64,000 bases of DNA from Phytoseiulus persimilis (Eukaryota > Arthropoda > Arachnida > Mesostigmata > Phytoseiidae), in contig CM075103.1 in assembly GCA_037576195.1 (NCBI GenBank), forward strand, positions 14,446,001-14,510,000, in the 5' to 3' direction. Every line of letters starts with the position of its first letter. Position 1 is the first letter of the stretch. The notes beneath the pieces are model-generated. The model worked only from the letters and a program-made list of their open reading frames with translations, was not told the DNA's origin and searched no databases. The position numbers were made by a program, and so were the translations under genes. Below, in pieces: positions 13,601-25,800 of the stretch.

Positions 13601-16600
13601 AAGAATTCCCTCACTTGTCCATTTCTTGTTCTCCGTCTCCTCTTTTCGCTTTTGCTGTGCAAGGAACAAACGGACATTCTTTCGAAATGAAATTTCAGCC
13701 GCTGTGGCTCTCTCGACTTCACAGAGGAGGAAAATTGTCACTAGGCTGCGGACAACGGGAAAACTTCCGGCGGCACTTCGGAGAAGAAACGGAAAGGAGT
13801 TCCCAAAACGTCGCAGAGCCCATTGGGAGGCCTGACCGTGTTTCTCCCGCCGGTTGCGGCTCTCCCGGTGGACTCCACAACCCGCTTCTAAAACAGCGGT
13901 GATCCCTGAGGTGCGGTTCTCGTTTCCAGGGACAAAAGTTGGTTGCAGGAAAAGTATCGAAAGCCCTAGTATGCACCTGCTTGACTTTGGAAGTTTGAAC
14001 TATTTGTAAAGCGAACCGAAGCTGCAAGAGCAGCACGAATAACATACCCATGTTAGATGGCGGCTCGCGTCATTGCAGACTACATGCGAGGAAGTGTTGC
14101 TCTCACCGGAAACCGGGACGGCGCATTCATGCCGGGCAAAAAACGTATCATGCTTCCACTGGGGCGGAGAATGCTGGGATTTCCAGCTCGCTGCTGCTAA
14201 ACGATGCGATCTCGCGGAGAACTTCCTAAAAATCGATAAGCCTGATTGTCGGGAAGGTTTCGACACAAAGGCTGCATCGATCGGAGAAAGCTCGAGCGGA
14301 GACTCCCTCCGCTCTGGGATTCGCCACCAGACGACCCCATCTGATCGGAGCTCCAAGTACGCATAGACAGAGCCGATCTCTCAGCAAACTCGGTGATGAA
14401 GTCAGCAGCGACCAGAGTCGAACAGCGGGTGGAAATTGTGCGTCGTTCATTGTGCGTTTCTGCCGGAAAGAGACTTCGAGCAGTGTTTGACAAGGGAGGG
14501 AGAGAAGCAGACTCCTCATTGTCACTAAACAGGTTGGCGATGAAAGCCCGGGGCCAAGTCTCCTCCTCGAATGACGTTCTCTGACTCTGACTCTGGGAAC
14601 TTTCCTTCGCGTGGCGTCATTATGTCGTTTCGCTGATGTCACTTTCTCACTGAGCCGCGCATCTGTCAATCAGGTCTGCGATCGATTTAGCTTCTGCCAG
14701 GCCGGCGTTGAATTAAACCGTCATAACTAGCGTCCAGGCCTCCGCAGAGCACACTACGTTTCGTGCGGGGAATCCTGCGAGGAAAAAAAAACCAATTCTC
14801 CTGATAATCCAAGAAACCTCGGAAAAACAGCAAGCGTCGCTGTACTCGCTCTTTCGACATTTGTGGGCAGAGGGGAAGGGAGGAAATCGGAGGAAGAGAC
14901 CGAGCGATAGATACACTGAATGAATGAGTGACGCAAATGCACGATGAGATGGCGGTCCTCTTTCCCCATGTCCGGATGCCTAAATCAGGTCACGTGGCTT
15001 TGATTTCAATGATTTCTCTCCCACTCCGTACCCATATCACATTCGAGCTGCGAATCCCGGCCCCGCCGAGTCAGCGTCCGGGGTCTCGGGGGAAGGGGTG
15101 GTGGTGGATATCGGGGACGAGGGCTGTGCCGCATAGGGGCCTACCGGGTCCACGGTTCGAAGTGCGCAAATGTGACTCTGTGTGCAGAATTCGAGGATAA
15201 AAAAGAGACTCTTGGTCCAGGAAACGAGGGGCAAAAATGAGACACAGAGACCGCGACATTAGGAGCGAGGATAACCATCGGGGCTAGGGATGTTGGCGGA
15301 TGAGTGGAGCTTTGAAGGGAGGCTCCGAATTATTCAAATGGCAGGTTTTATAAGCTCGATAGCGGAGCATTCCACATTCGGAGCTCATACTTGGGAGCTC
15401 TTCCCTTTGGCTGCACTCGAGACAAAAACGTCATCACTGATTGCCGAATAGATAAAATGCAGGAGTTCGCGTTCCTTTCGGCGCGCAGAAAGATCGCCGA
15501 CTGGAATGAGATATTCTCAGATCTCATCACGTCCAGCCAGCGGAGAAAGCTCGGAAAGCAGCGGCAGCCGCAGAAAATTGAAAATCACGAACTTCGCGCC
15601 ACAATAAGACTTTTCAATGTCCTCGTCCCGGCAGATCCGAGCAACGTGATTTCTGATTCGGCTTGAAAGCAGCATTTTTCTTTTGCGGGTTACTTCATCT
15701 TCTCGCTCGATGAAAGCAAGGATGCGCCGACGACTGCGTCGGAGTTTTTGCTTGCCTTCGCGCTCGCACCGATCAGGGGCTAATTCAATCTATTCAGGAT
15801 CATCCGCCAATAGATTTTTCTCGGATCCTCCGGTTTCCATCTTCTTTCTCGAGCTCGCAATCAACCTCGCCTCGATCGGCTTGTCAAAAAAGACAGTCGG
15901 ATGGACGGATCCATAGAAACCGATGAATGACTCCAGTCAACTCTGCGATCTGCGCGAGATGGGGGAGGGTTTTCCGAGTTTGGCCGTGCCACCGCGATGC
16001 TGGGCTCCGCTGCGAAATCTCGGTAGGAGGGGAATTTGATGTTGTTGGTTGTTTTAGCGCCGACCGAAAATGTCATAAAAGACTCGGTGTCAGGTTTTAA
16101 AGAGCAGTAAATGGATAAGCCGCCTTAGCGGGATCTGATTTAGCGGACCTGGGAGGTGCAGGCGTCACCCTGATGTGATTGGTTGGCCGTGTCTGCCGCC
16201 GCCGTTCTCGCTTTTCTCCTCATTTCACACTTCTGACAAGATGTTCTCAACGGCAGAGCGAGAAAACGGCGGCGAGATCTTAGGGGAACGTCTTCTTGAA
16301 CATTCAAACAAAGATGGACGACATTACATTGAGTGCTGCCCGCTGCTTTTTTTCTCACGGACCAATTGTCAAAAGCTCGCTCTTCGATAGCTGCCTTCAT
16401 TCCCCGTAGTCTTTGTCCTCTCCGTCTATTGTGACTCGTCGCTGGACTATTCGGTTGGCTCCAATCGATTCTTCTATTTGATCCTTGCTCGACTGCTTGT
16501 GCGATGTATGCTTAACAAGTCATCGACTTCGGGCGAGCAGGACCGAAAACAGCTTAGAGACCGCGGTCGAGACCGCTGAAGCACCGAGGCGGATTCTGTG

Positions 16601-18036
16601 GAAGCACAAAAGAGAAGCCCGGACAATTTCGAATTGATTACTTTGATAGCTTCGTCAGTTCGCTCCGTCACGAACGGTGTCTGACCACCCGATCGCGAAA
16701 GATGAAACGAGTCGTGTTGTGGAGCCCGAGAACAAAGTTTGTGTTCCGAGCTTCGAGACGAAATCGTGGTGCAGTTCGTGATCCAAGACCAGATGACCGA
16801 AGATCAGGTGATTCGAGAATAACAAAGAACGGAACGCAATCGGGAAGAAAATAAAGTCCTTTCGACAAGTCGTGCGGCGATCGCTATCGACCCGTTGTCG
16901 GCGTTTTCACCTCTGCGAAAGATTTTCGTCGCCGAATAATAAAAACAAAACGGTTCCGAAACAGACGTGACAGGGCCTCGGCGTGTGTACTTCCAGAGAA
17001 ATGGTCGGATTCAGGCGACTCGATAATGCGGAGAGTCGGTTGTTGAGTCGTGTTGCCCCACTGCGTTTACAAGCTTTCAGATTCTGCGGCAACGACTGCA
17101 GAGTTACAGCGGTTTTACGATTGAATAGCGTCTAGATCGTGACGAACGCAATTGACAGTCGGTTGCGGCGGCCGCGGCCTGCCAGTCGCCCGAGCGACGA
17201 CCGCGCTGACTTTTGACGACGATGACGAATGGATGAAGGAATTTCACGCTACTTAAAGACCTCCGAGGACCCCTCGAGTGGGCGACAGCGACAGCCCCGA
17301 GGAAATCGAAGAAGCACGCCACAACATTCATGTAATTCGACTTAGCGCCATTCAGTAAGCAACGAACCGAGGAGTCGAGGAGCGAGCTGCAAAAACACTT
17401 CGATGCTTTTTGGCTAGATAGCGGGGCGAGCGCCGGGCGAAAGCCAAGTGGCGAACGAACGAAGGAGCTAAGTAAGAGGAGGGGCTGGAACGCAAGCGGG
17501 AGTGTTGGCGGCAAACGCAAGGAGGCAATCTGCCGAGCCACGGAGGGCGGTAACCCGATAAGTGGGCTGCAATACATCTCCAACTCCCCGTTCTAAGAGT
17601 GCAGTTACCACCTCTACGCCGGAGTCGCCGGACTGGCCGCTCGGTACCGTCCCCACTCCAGGGCATTGGCAGCCGACTTACCCTCCGACCGACCAGTTTC
17701 AGTTGGGGTTCCATGCAATATGGTTTGCAGCAGCTGTATAATTGATTGCGTCTCACAAAGTAGCTTTACAGTTTGCCCAGTTAAAAACTCGGGCCACCTG
17801 TTTCCTGTGAGCAAATTACGACTGAGGTCATTTGCGCGTCAAGAGATATGGGAGAAAGTTCGAGAGAGGGATGCATTTGGCGAGAAAGAATACATTAGTG
17901 AGAGAGAGAGAGAGGATCGAAAACAGGAATAGAGATAGACTCGCTGAGAATCAACACTGGAGCACGATAGTGCAACGATCGGACGAACCGTGCTCCGAGA
18001 TGGTTTGACTCTGTTTTTGTACCGTCTTGCCGGTTA

Positions 18037-18042
18037 GTAAGT
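18037..18042 (+). other. Perfect donor consensus upstream of the Sidestep-family gene
   Basis: GTAAGT about 910 bases before the first recognised coding exon. No signal-peptide frame runs into it: the nearest ATG upstream is followed by TGA two codons later. It could end a 5' noncoding exon, or be unused. Confidence 0.2.
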
Positions 18043-18954
18043 GCGTTGGATGATCAAACCAAGAAGGGTAATCATTTCACCGGACCAACAATTGCGTACT
18101 ATCGGGACAGGCAGTCAACAGCCTGGGGCTGATTCTCCCTGTTTCGGGCCTCCCCGTCCGATTGAACCGCCGGGCCCCCTGAGGGGCACAACAAGGAGAA
18201 ACCCGTGTCTCCCGCTGATCAGGGAGGGTCCCTTGTAGAAGACCCAGAGGGCCTCGTCGGTTAGTCGGCCCTCTCCGCGTGCCTGTTCAGAGCCCCGGTT
18301 CCCACCCTCACTCAGAACTCATCCGTTGCTGTTGCTGTTTTCTACCCGCGTCTCCTCTGGCCACTTCGAGCCCCTTATTATTTATTTCCCCGTTCGTTTC
18401 GACCGCTATTCTCCTCTGAGAAGCCAGTGCACGGTCGAGGGGTTCAGCGTCACGTCCTCGTGCGGTCAGTGCTCTCCCTCTCGTCTCGAGTTCGTTTGTT
18501 GTTATTATGGCTCTACGTACGCACTCTTGCTGCCATTGTTTTTATTTCCATGTTATTTTATTGCCCCATGGCTGTGCAGTTCTCCGTGTTTTTCGCCGGC
18601 TTCCGCTTCCACTATTCCTCGTTTCTGGTCCAACGCTTGCCCACATTGGCTCTCGTTCCCCATGCTCAGCGGTCATTCGTTAGAGCCGAGCCGAGTCATC
18701 CCCGATGCACTTGTTCACAAGGCGATCACTGTACTCACTCTTCCCGACTTCAACAGCGATTGCTTCAATCGACCCTCAAAAGGCAGACGTCACGGTGCGA
18801 AACAGGAACGTTCAGGTGCCACGAACGTTATTGACGCCGAAAGTTTGTTCGGATCCGGAATTCCGACAAAAAGTTTCCGCAATTCCCAACCGGGAGAATG
18901 CTCGTATCGACTCAGCGATTCCTGGTGATAAGCGTCGATATTTTCCCGTTACAG

Positions 18955-19293
18955 AACCCACAATCGCAGTCGTCGGAGTTCTGGGCGAGAGAGTGAATTT
19001 GCCCTGTGACATCCATCCGAACACAACCGACGACGAGGTATCTTTGGTTTTGTGGTACAAGGACGACTCGACGACCCCGATTTACTCAGCGGATGCTCGA
19101 AAAACGAGTTTGCGCAAAGCTCACCACGCGCCCGCCGAATGGCTGGCGCACCGGGCTTACCTCAAAACCGAGGCAACACCTTCCGTGCTGCAGGTTTCTC
19201 CCGTGCAGGAAGGCGATGAAGGTCTCTACCGCTGCCGCGTAGACTTCAAGAAAGCCCGTACCCGGAACTACCAAGTTCAGCTTAAGGTCATTC
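18955..19293 (+). CDS. Sidestep-family gene, exon encoding Ig domain 1
   Basis: Acceptor is a pyrimidine tract ending in ACAG at 18,954; the donor GTAAGT starts at 19,294. It enters and leaves in phase 1. It encodes an entire V-type Ig domain: PTIAVVGVLGERVNLPCDI at the start, VLWYKDDSTTPIYS as the tryptophan strand, and DEGLYRCRVDF as the second-cysteine strand, ending in a strand of the NYQVQLKVI type. The WYKDD...PIYS wording is the most characteristic feature of the Sidestep family. One N-glycosylation sequon (NTT) lies between strands. The frame stays open upstream to about 18,705, but the strong acceptor and the domain start argue that this part is intron. Confidence 0.92.
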
Positions 19294-22200
19294 GTAAGTA
19301 CACTTTGGAGCTAGGTCACGTTTGAGGGGCTTAATCTTGGTTGCTCGCTGTTCGGGCCGGAGTTCGTGGCCACCTTAGATGCGGAGATCATACCGGGCTC
19401 GGAGCTGTTTTCCGGCTGTAAATGCGTCGACGTACCTTGTGGCAGCTGCTGGTATACCTTCTGCGGCTTTTCGCCCAAGCTAGAACGACAGCCGCCGCCG
19501 CTGATGCTGATGTGTTCGTCGACAAGTATTTCCACATTTTCCTTCCCCCAGTTCCGCCAAACGAGCCCATCATCACCGACCAAAACGGAGAAATCCTCGC
19601 CACGAAAAGCGTCATCGGACCCTACAACGAGGGAGACAAACTCGTCTTGATCTGCCAGGTCGAGGGAGGTAAGCGATGACGGCAGCCAGATGAGGGACGA
19701 AGGAATAGAATCGCGATATAATTTAATGCGGCGATTTGTATGCTGCTCCGTGCCGCGCGGTATCGCACGAATCGGATCGCTGCGGATCGCATTGTCGAGG
19801 ACCAGAGCATCGACGAAACGACCTGAACAATCGCTCGCTTGATCTCAAACAGGCAACCCCGCTCCACACGTCAAGTGGTGGAGAGAGTCGTTCCTCCTGG
19901 ATGAGACCTACAACGTTTCGAATGGCATTTCGAAAAACATATTGGAAATTCCCGCGCTCACCCGGAACGACCTAATGGCCACATTCACGTGCATGGCGGC
20001 CAACAACAACATTTCGTTCCCCGTATCGGCCAGCGTTATCGTCGACCTGAACTGTGAGTACATTCTGCAACATCTACCTTTTGCGAACTCGCCTTCTCGT
20101 TCCGTTCCAGGATCCGACCTCGGGCGCCAATCCCCCTTGGTTCCCTCTTTCCCCTTCCCTGCTCGGGGCCTCCGGGTTGCCCACGAGTTTCCGCGAGTTC
20201 TGGTGCCTTGGGATAGCCCCGCGGGGCATTCTGGGTCAGGGGAGGAGCTTCAGGGAGTCGACGCCGGAGCTCGTAAAACTCCCCAAGTCCAGCCGAGCTC
20301 CTCGAAGTTTCAGGCCCGGGCGGACGAGTAGAGACCGTCTCACCGTGCTCGAGTCTGGCGGAAAGTGCATGAGTGGAGCAGCGTCTTTCATAATGCTTGC
20401 TTGTCTCTCCGCACGCCGGCACGACCGGCGAAGCAGGTCAATTTACGAGTGTACTCGGAGTGATTTAATTACAAGAGCCGCGCCGCCGAGGGAATATACT
20501 AGTGGAGGCCACTAAACACGAAAGCGGGTTGTCTCGGCAACGGGCGTGGCGGACCCAGAGGATTTTCAGAATGTTTTAGTGAGAGAATTCCAGAGGAGCG
20601 CTTCTCGCAAACCCGAACCTCCGGTCGAGGGCTGGACTCGGCTTCTCTGCAATCGAGAGGAATGAAAATTCAATCGCCGCCTCTAGGGGACCGGGAGGAT
20701 ACTCTCATGGTTTTCGTCATGATTTCCATTGCTCGACCCACTTCGGAGTTCCCACATTTCCCGGTTCTCGTCGGAGAGGATCGAGCGCCTCTCCACCTCC
20801 GCTGATCGCTTTCTCCTCGAAGCCGGCCCGGTGTTCTCCCCCCAACGCTCCCTTCCGAGACGTTGGCTGGAAGACTTGAGAACGATTCCGATCCTCCCCC
20901 GGAACACTGTGAGTCCGGCTCGTTCGCGAAATCTACGTGTTCGTCCTCGGTAGCACGGCTCTCCTCGACTCGAGATTCGGTCTTCACCGGTTCCTCTCCT
21001 CCTCGCGGAGCGGGAGTCGTTTCCTCGGCTCTGGTCGGAGGTGATAACCGTCTCGACCTTGAAGGGCTCGATATCCGAAAGTCATTCATGGTGATGAGGG
21101 TTGATGATGACTGTCATTTTTCACTTCGAATTGTGATTCTCCGGGTGATAATTTTCGTTGCCAAAATCGTCGGCAAATCTAGCCGGCCATACATCTCGTC
21201 CTCTCTACAGGCGAACGACCACTTGCCTCGGTGTTCGAAACCACCCCCAATGAACGCGCGGAACAGTCGATTCCTCGGGGAAGGCAATCGGAAATCGCAG
21301 CGTTCTGCGTGCGGTCTCAAATAATTCCGAGCCGAAACGATCTGCCGACGCAATGAAGGGCATGGAGCCAGTGTCGCCGACGACCGATCCAGCTCCGTCT
21401 GGCATTATTTTTCGTTCATGTACATTCATGCTCGCGACGAGCCGATCGGCGAGTTGTCGACGGCATTGCTGACGTAGACCATCGAACTGTTCTCTTCGAG
21501 GTCCGTCGGACGTGCATCATCCATCACGGCTCATCCTCCTTAGAGCGCATAAAGTGGCATCGAGGACATTGTTCTTCTGAGGAACGGTCCCTGTCCGAGG
21601 AGAGCGGCTGATTTTTCTGTTCCGACTCGCTCTCCCGAGGAGTCGTTGGCTGCTCCCATCGAGAACCCTTGAGGCCGCTGTCGTTTGCATCAACCTTACG
21701 ATCGACTCAAGAATCCTGCCTAGTCGGTCATGACGCAATCAATCATGCGTCGACGCCTCGACCTCCACAAAGACCGTCAGCATTCTGAAAGTGATTCCGT
21801 TCCAGTTCGACCGCTGTCCGTTTGGATCGAGGGCGAGCAGAGACCGCTGTCGGCCGGAAAACCAGTAACGTTAGAATGCCGAACCTCCGGCTCGCGTCCG
21901 CCCGCCGTAATCGAATGGTGGAAAGGCGGCACTCGCATGAACTCCACGTCACACAACGGCACCAGCACGTTGACATTCGTTCCGGCCTCCGACGACTCCG
22001 GGAAACATCTCTCGTGTCGAGCCGAGAACTCGCAAATCATCAACAGTCGCATCGAGGACGGCTGGAAGCTTGAAGTTCACTGTGAGTATTGCGTTCCGGT
22101 CCTGCAACGCTCAGAAATCCGGGACATCTGTCTCGGGGTGTCCGTCTGTTCGCTCGGGAACACTCCTCGGAGAGTGTTCCATCCAAGCTGACGATCTTGA

Positions 22201-22764
22201 GAACTTATCTGGTGAGACGGGCATTTCACGTCCGTCCACCGTGCGAGTCCGTCGCGAGGGCGGCCGTCGATTTACGGCGCTGGCGAACCAGCTTACTCGA
22301 TCTCCGCGAGGAAGCGTGACGCTCATCTGTTCTGTCGTTTGAGTCACGTAGCTGAAGCCTCTCGTGTTGCAGATGTGCCAATCCTCAACTTGCGTCTCGG
22401 CAGCAAACTACGTCATCAACATATCCAAGAAGGCAACGACGTGTTCTTCGAGTGCGACATCCGCGCGAATCCATGGGTCAACGACATCGGCTGGCGCTTC
22501 GAAGGTATTTCATTAAAATCATTCACTAATGAACGGCAGCGACTCCGCCAGTAGCGATGCCGACGCCACCAGCTTGCGTAATTGAGTCTGCTCGCCCTCG
22601 CTCTCTGCAGCTCATTCCTCAATCTGTGTTTCTCGGTTCCTCGCAGTCGGAGTTTCCTCTCATACTTGATTCCATCATCCATCCGCCGCACCCGTGTCCG
22701 AACTGATTCCCCTCACTGCCAAGGATCAGCCCCCGCTTTCCCCTCTCTCTCAACCCAAGAGTTC

Positions 22765-22827
<63 letters not shown>

Positions 22828-25800
22828 CTCCCTTCCCGATTCGTCCTCCTTCTTCTCTCCTTGGTTCCCCTCTCCGTCGCCCTCTCTCCATATACCTCTC
22901 TCACCCTCGATTTCCAATTCACTCCTCCTGGTTCTTTGAATTCTTGAAATCTATTGTCCTTGGTACTCTTGGCGAGTTTAAGCTTTTCGTGACTTGATGA
23001 ATACCGAGCCACGATCTCAGAATCAATTCCAAGGGCTCCATCACATGTTGCGAGCGCCTAGCTTTCTGTCACAGACGACTTCGCATCAAATTCGGTGCCG
23101 GTTACTGGATGGCTTTCTCCTCTACAGGGCGCGAGGTTCAAACGAACGTTTCGGCCGGAATCATCGTGAGCAGTCAAAGCCTCGTTCTGCAGCGCGTGGA
23201 CCTCCGGAATCGAGGAAAGTATACCTGTACGGCCACCAACACGCAAGGCATTGGAGAGAGCAACGCCGTCATGCTGAAAGTCAGATGTGAGTATGACACG
23301 CCATTACGGACGCAGGCCTCCGTTCGAGTCCACCGTTACGATTGAGGAAAAGCTGTCGTTTTGCCTTTGACGTTGAGGAGAACGAGGAGTCAGAATTCCA
23401 GCAGTGGGCAATAAAAGAAGATACGGGAACGTTTGCGTCCCGGGAGAAAATGGTGATCAAACTCTGCAGCGTTTTGAGCGAATGGATCGAGAGAAGTTTT
23501 CATCCAAAAGTAACGTCCTCGCTATATCTGGCTGTCGTTCGGTTCGCCAGTCGGTCCCGCCCGTCTCGTATCGCTATCGAAGAAAGCGCAGGAAGGAGAG
23601 AACACGGAGTAGTTGAGGAGGGCTTGGGAATGGCGTTCGGGTGTATTGAGGCTGTTGTAGCATGCATATGGCACTGCTGCATGCAAATTCAGGAACGTTG
23701 CTCCCACTGGACCAGAGGCCCGCGGTGGTAAGATACAGGTTCCGTCTTTTTTTCGGCTGCGGCTGGGAAGTCATCGCCCCCCTATTCTCTCTTCCTGTAT
23801 ACCCATCAGACTTCAGCCACACCACCCTGCCTCGGTTCTAGCTCTCATCCCGCCGCCCAGCTCTGAGGGTCGGCAACGCCCACCTTTTCGGGAGCGCTCC
23901 GAAAGGAAAGGAAGCCGGCCATGTGGCAACCAGTTCGCCCGAAGGAGCGGTAACGCGAGAGAAGAACCTCTTGTTTCACCTCCTCGGCTCAAAGTCGACG
24001 CGGCCAGTGGTAGAAGAGCTCTCAAGCTGATTTCTCTCGAGATCAACCACATTTCTAATTCTGAGCATCCTGACTCGGAGCAGTCCGGCCTCTCCATCTT
24101 CCTCCGCTTCTCAACCACTCGCTCTGCTTGTGGCCACTGTTCCGTGGACAGTTTTCTGCGCTTTTTGGGAATCGTTGGCTGACACAGCAACATACACGGG
24201 GAGGATTCGTCTCTTATACGGACCTCATCTGTTACCCTTATTGTCGACCGCCTCCACTGCCTCTACACCCATGGCCGTTCCCTGGCTCATCCGACCGCCT
24301 TCCCGAGCCGATAGGTCTTGACCTCCTCGGCTCTCGTGTCCTCTCTGGAGCGCTTGCGAAGCTTCGGTTTTGAATGAAAGTTCTCGGAATCAAGTCGAAT
24401 TGGCTCTACCTCACAGCCGTACCTCTAGCGTCGTATTCACAGAACCATACGGCAGGTTCTCTCGAGAAGGATCCCATGCTGCGGGGGTTGGGGATGTTTG
24501 GAATCCGCGGCGCTGTCCTCACGTTAGCGTTTGTCGTCAGTCAGCGTATGCGAAAGCGGCTGTGAGTGTGAGCGAGAGCCCGTAATACATGACACTAATC
24601 CCAGTTATCTCGACATAGATTTAATTAGACTTATCAGGCCAGTCCGACTATTCCCTTGCGGACATGTAATTGTATTACAGGAGCGACAGCCTAGTGATAA
24701 CCAACTGGGAGTGATCCCTCGTTTTTCTCGGACGTCTCAGCCAGTGGGATCGTTGTCTTATTCTTCCCTCTCGCTCGATGCTGGTCGATTTCCTCGGTTT
24801 CTACTTCGTTGACCTGAATCTCTGCCGACGGTCATCCAAACGAGCTGCTGCCTCCGGAAGCCGAGTTCGTGGCTGCAGCAGCTTTCGCACGAAAACCTAT
24901 TCTAGAATCGCACATCTTCGTCTCTCCCCTTTTTCGGCTCACTCCTTCTCTCTCTCTCTCTCCGCTCTTGGATTCCATGTTTCGTCACTCTCTCCTATTT
25001 CTTCGTTTTCCGAAGTCGCTGCCTCTCCGCTGGTCATCCAGGAGCCATCCGACATGGAATTCACAATCTACCGCATTCCTCGAATTCGTTATTCAGCGAG
25101 CGACAAATCAGAGAAACGGAACGTCGCGACTGAATTTCGTCCATTTCCCAGATGCACCCGTCTGCAAAAAGGACCAGAAAACCACTTACGGCGCCGCCAG
25201 GAACGAGGTTATACGAATCCTCTGCGAGCTGGAGGGTGATCCGTCCGAGATCCTCTTCAAATGGAAATTCAACAACAGCAAGGAGCTCATTTCATCGAGT
25301 AACGTTCATTCGGAGGAAAACAAGTCCTGGCTTACCGTTGTGCCCCAGAGCGAGGAGGACTATGGCCCGATCATCTGCTGGGGAAAGAACAGCATCGGAC
25401 TGCAGCGGGAGCCTTGTGTATTCAACCTCATTCCAGCGGGTATGTACAGGGTGTCTTGCCAGACGATCCGGTGGGTTAGATTCACCAACAGTTCCCTACT
25501 TGGCTGCTTTTGGGCGCAGTGGGCTTGTACATACAAATTGCGAATGCTATTCCGCCGGTCCGAGTGGGAACTCCTACTCGGCCGTTGGACGGTCCGCTCG
25601 CCTACAGCGGAACTGCTCCGAAAATGTGGCGTAAGATCGTAGAATACAAACGCAGCACATCGTCGGTCCCGCTCGCTTGATTGTTTGGCCGGCAACCGTG
25701 CGGGTGACCATACAGCCCGCTTGATTCTAAATGCATAACGTCCCTCATAAGGTCCTCCTGAACCTGTGCAGAACTGCACAGTGATCAACCAGACCGAGGA

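Larger units (their letters stand above)
1..18954. other. Region without a nameable gene (5' flank and/or first introns)
   Basis: I read both strands and found no conserved domain. Mixed-composition DNA with many short open frames of 60-225 codons, none recognisable. Notable sub-parts are listed separately: 3,862-4,241, 5,836-6,132, 8,740-9,335, 10,021-10,623 and a donor-like site at 18,037. Because the signal-peptide exon of the Sidestep-family gene must lie upstream of 18,955, at least part of this region is probably its 5' end. Confidence 0.5.

Noticed and set aside
17104..17756. Overlapping minus-strand frames of 159 and 134 codons
   Set aside because: GC-rich stretch open in several frames at once, Arg/Cys/Ser-rich, no domain features.
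18705..18954. Upstream extension of the Ig1 frame from an ATG as the protein start
   Set aside because: No signal peptide, and a strong acceptor stands exactly at the Ig domain start; treated as intron.
22713..23012. Glu/Arg and Ser/Leu repeat proteins on either strand
   Set aside because: Direct readout of the TC microsatellite.
24869..25151. Extension of the Ig5 exon to a 257-codon open frame
   Set aside because: The added part is a pyrimidine-rich intron end, and the frame joins the previous exon only at 25,152.
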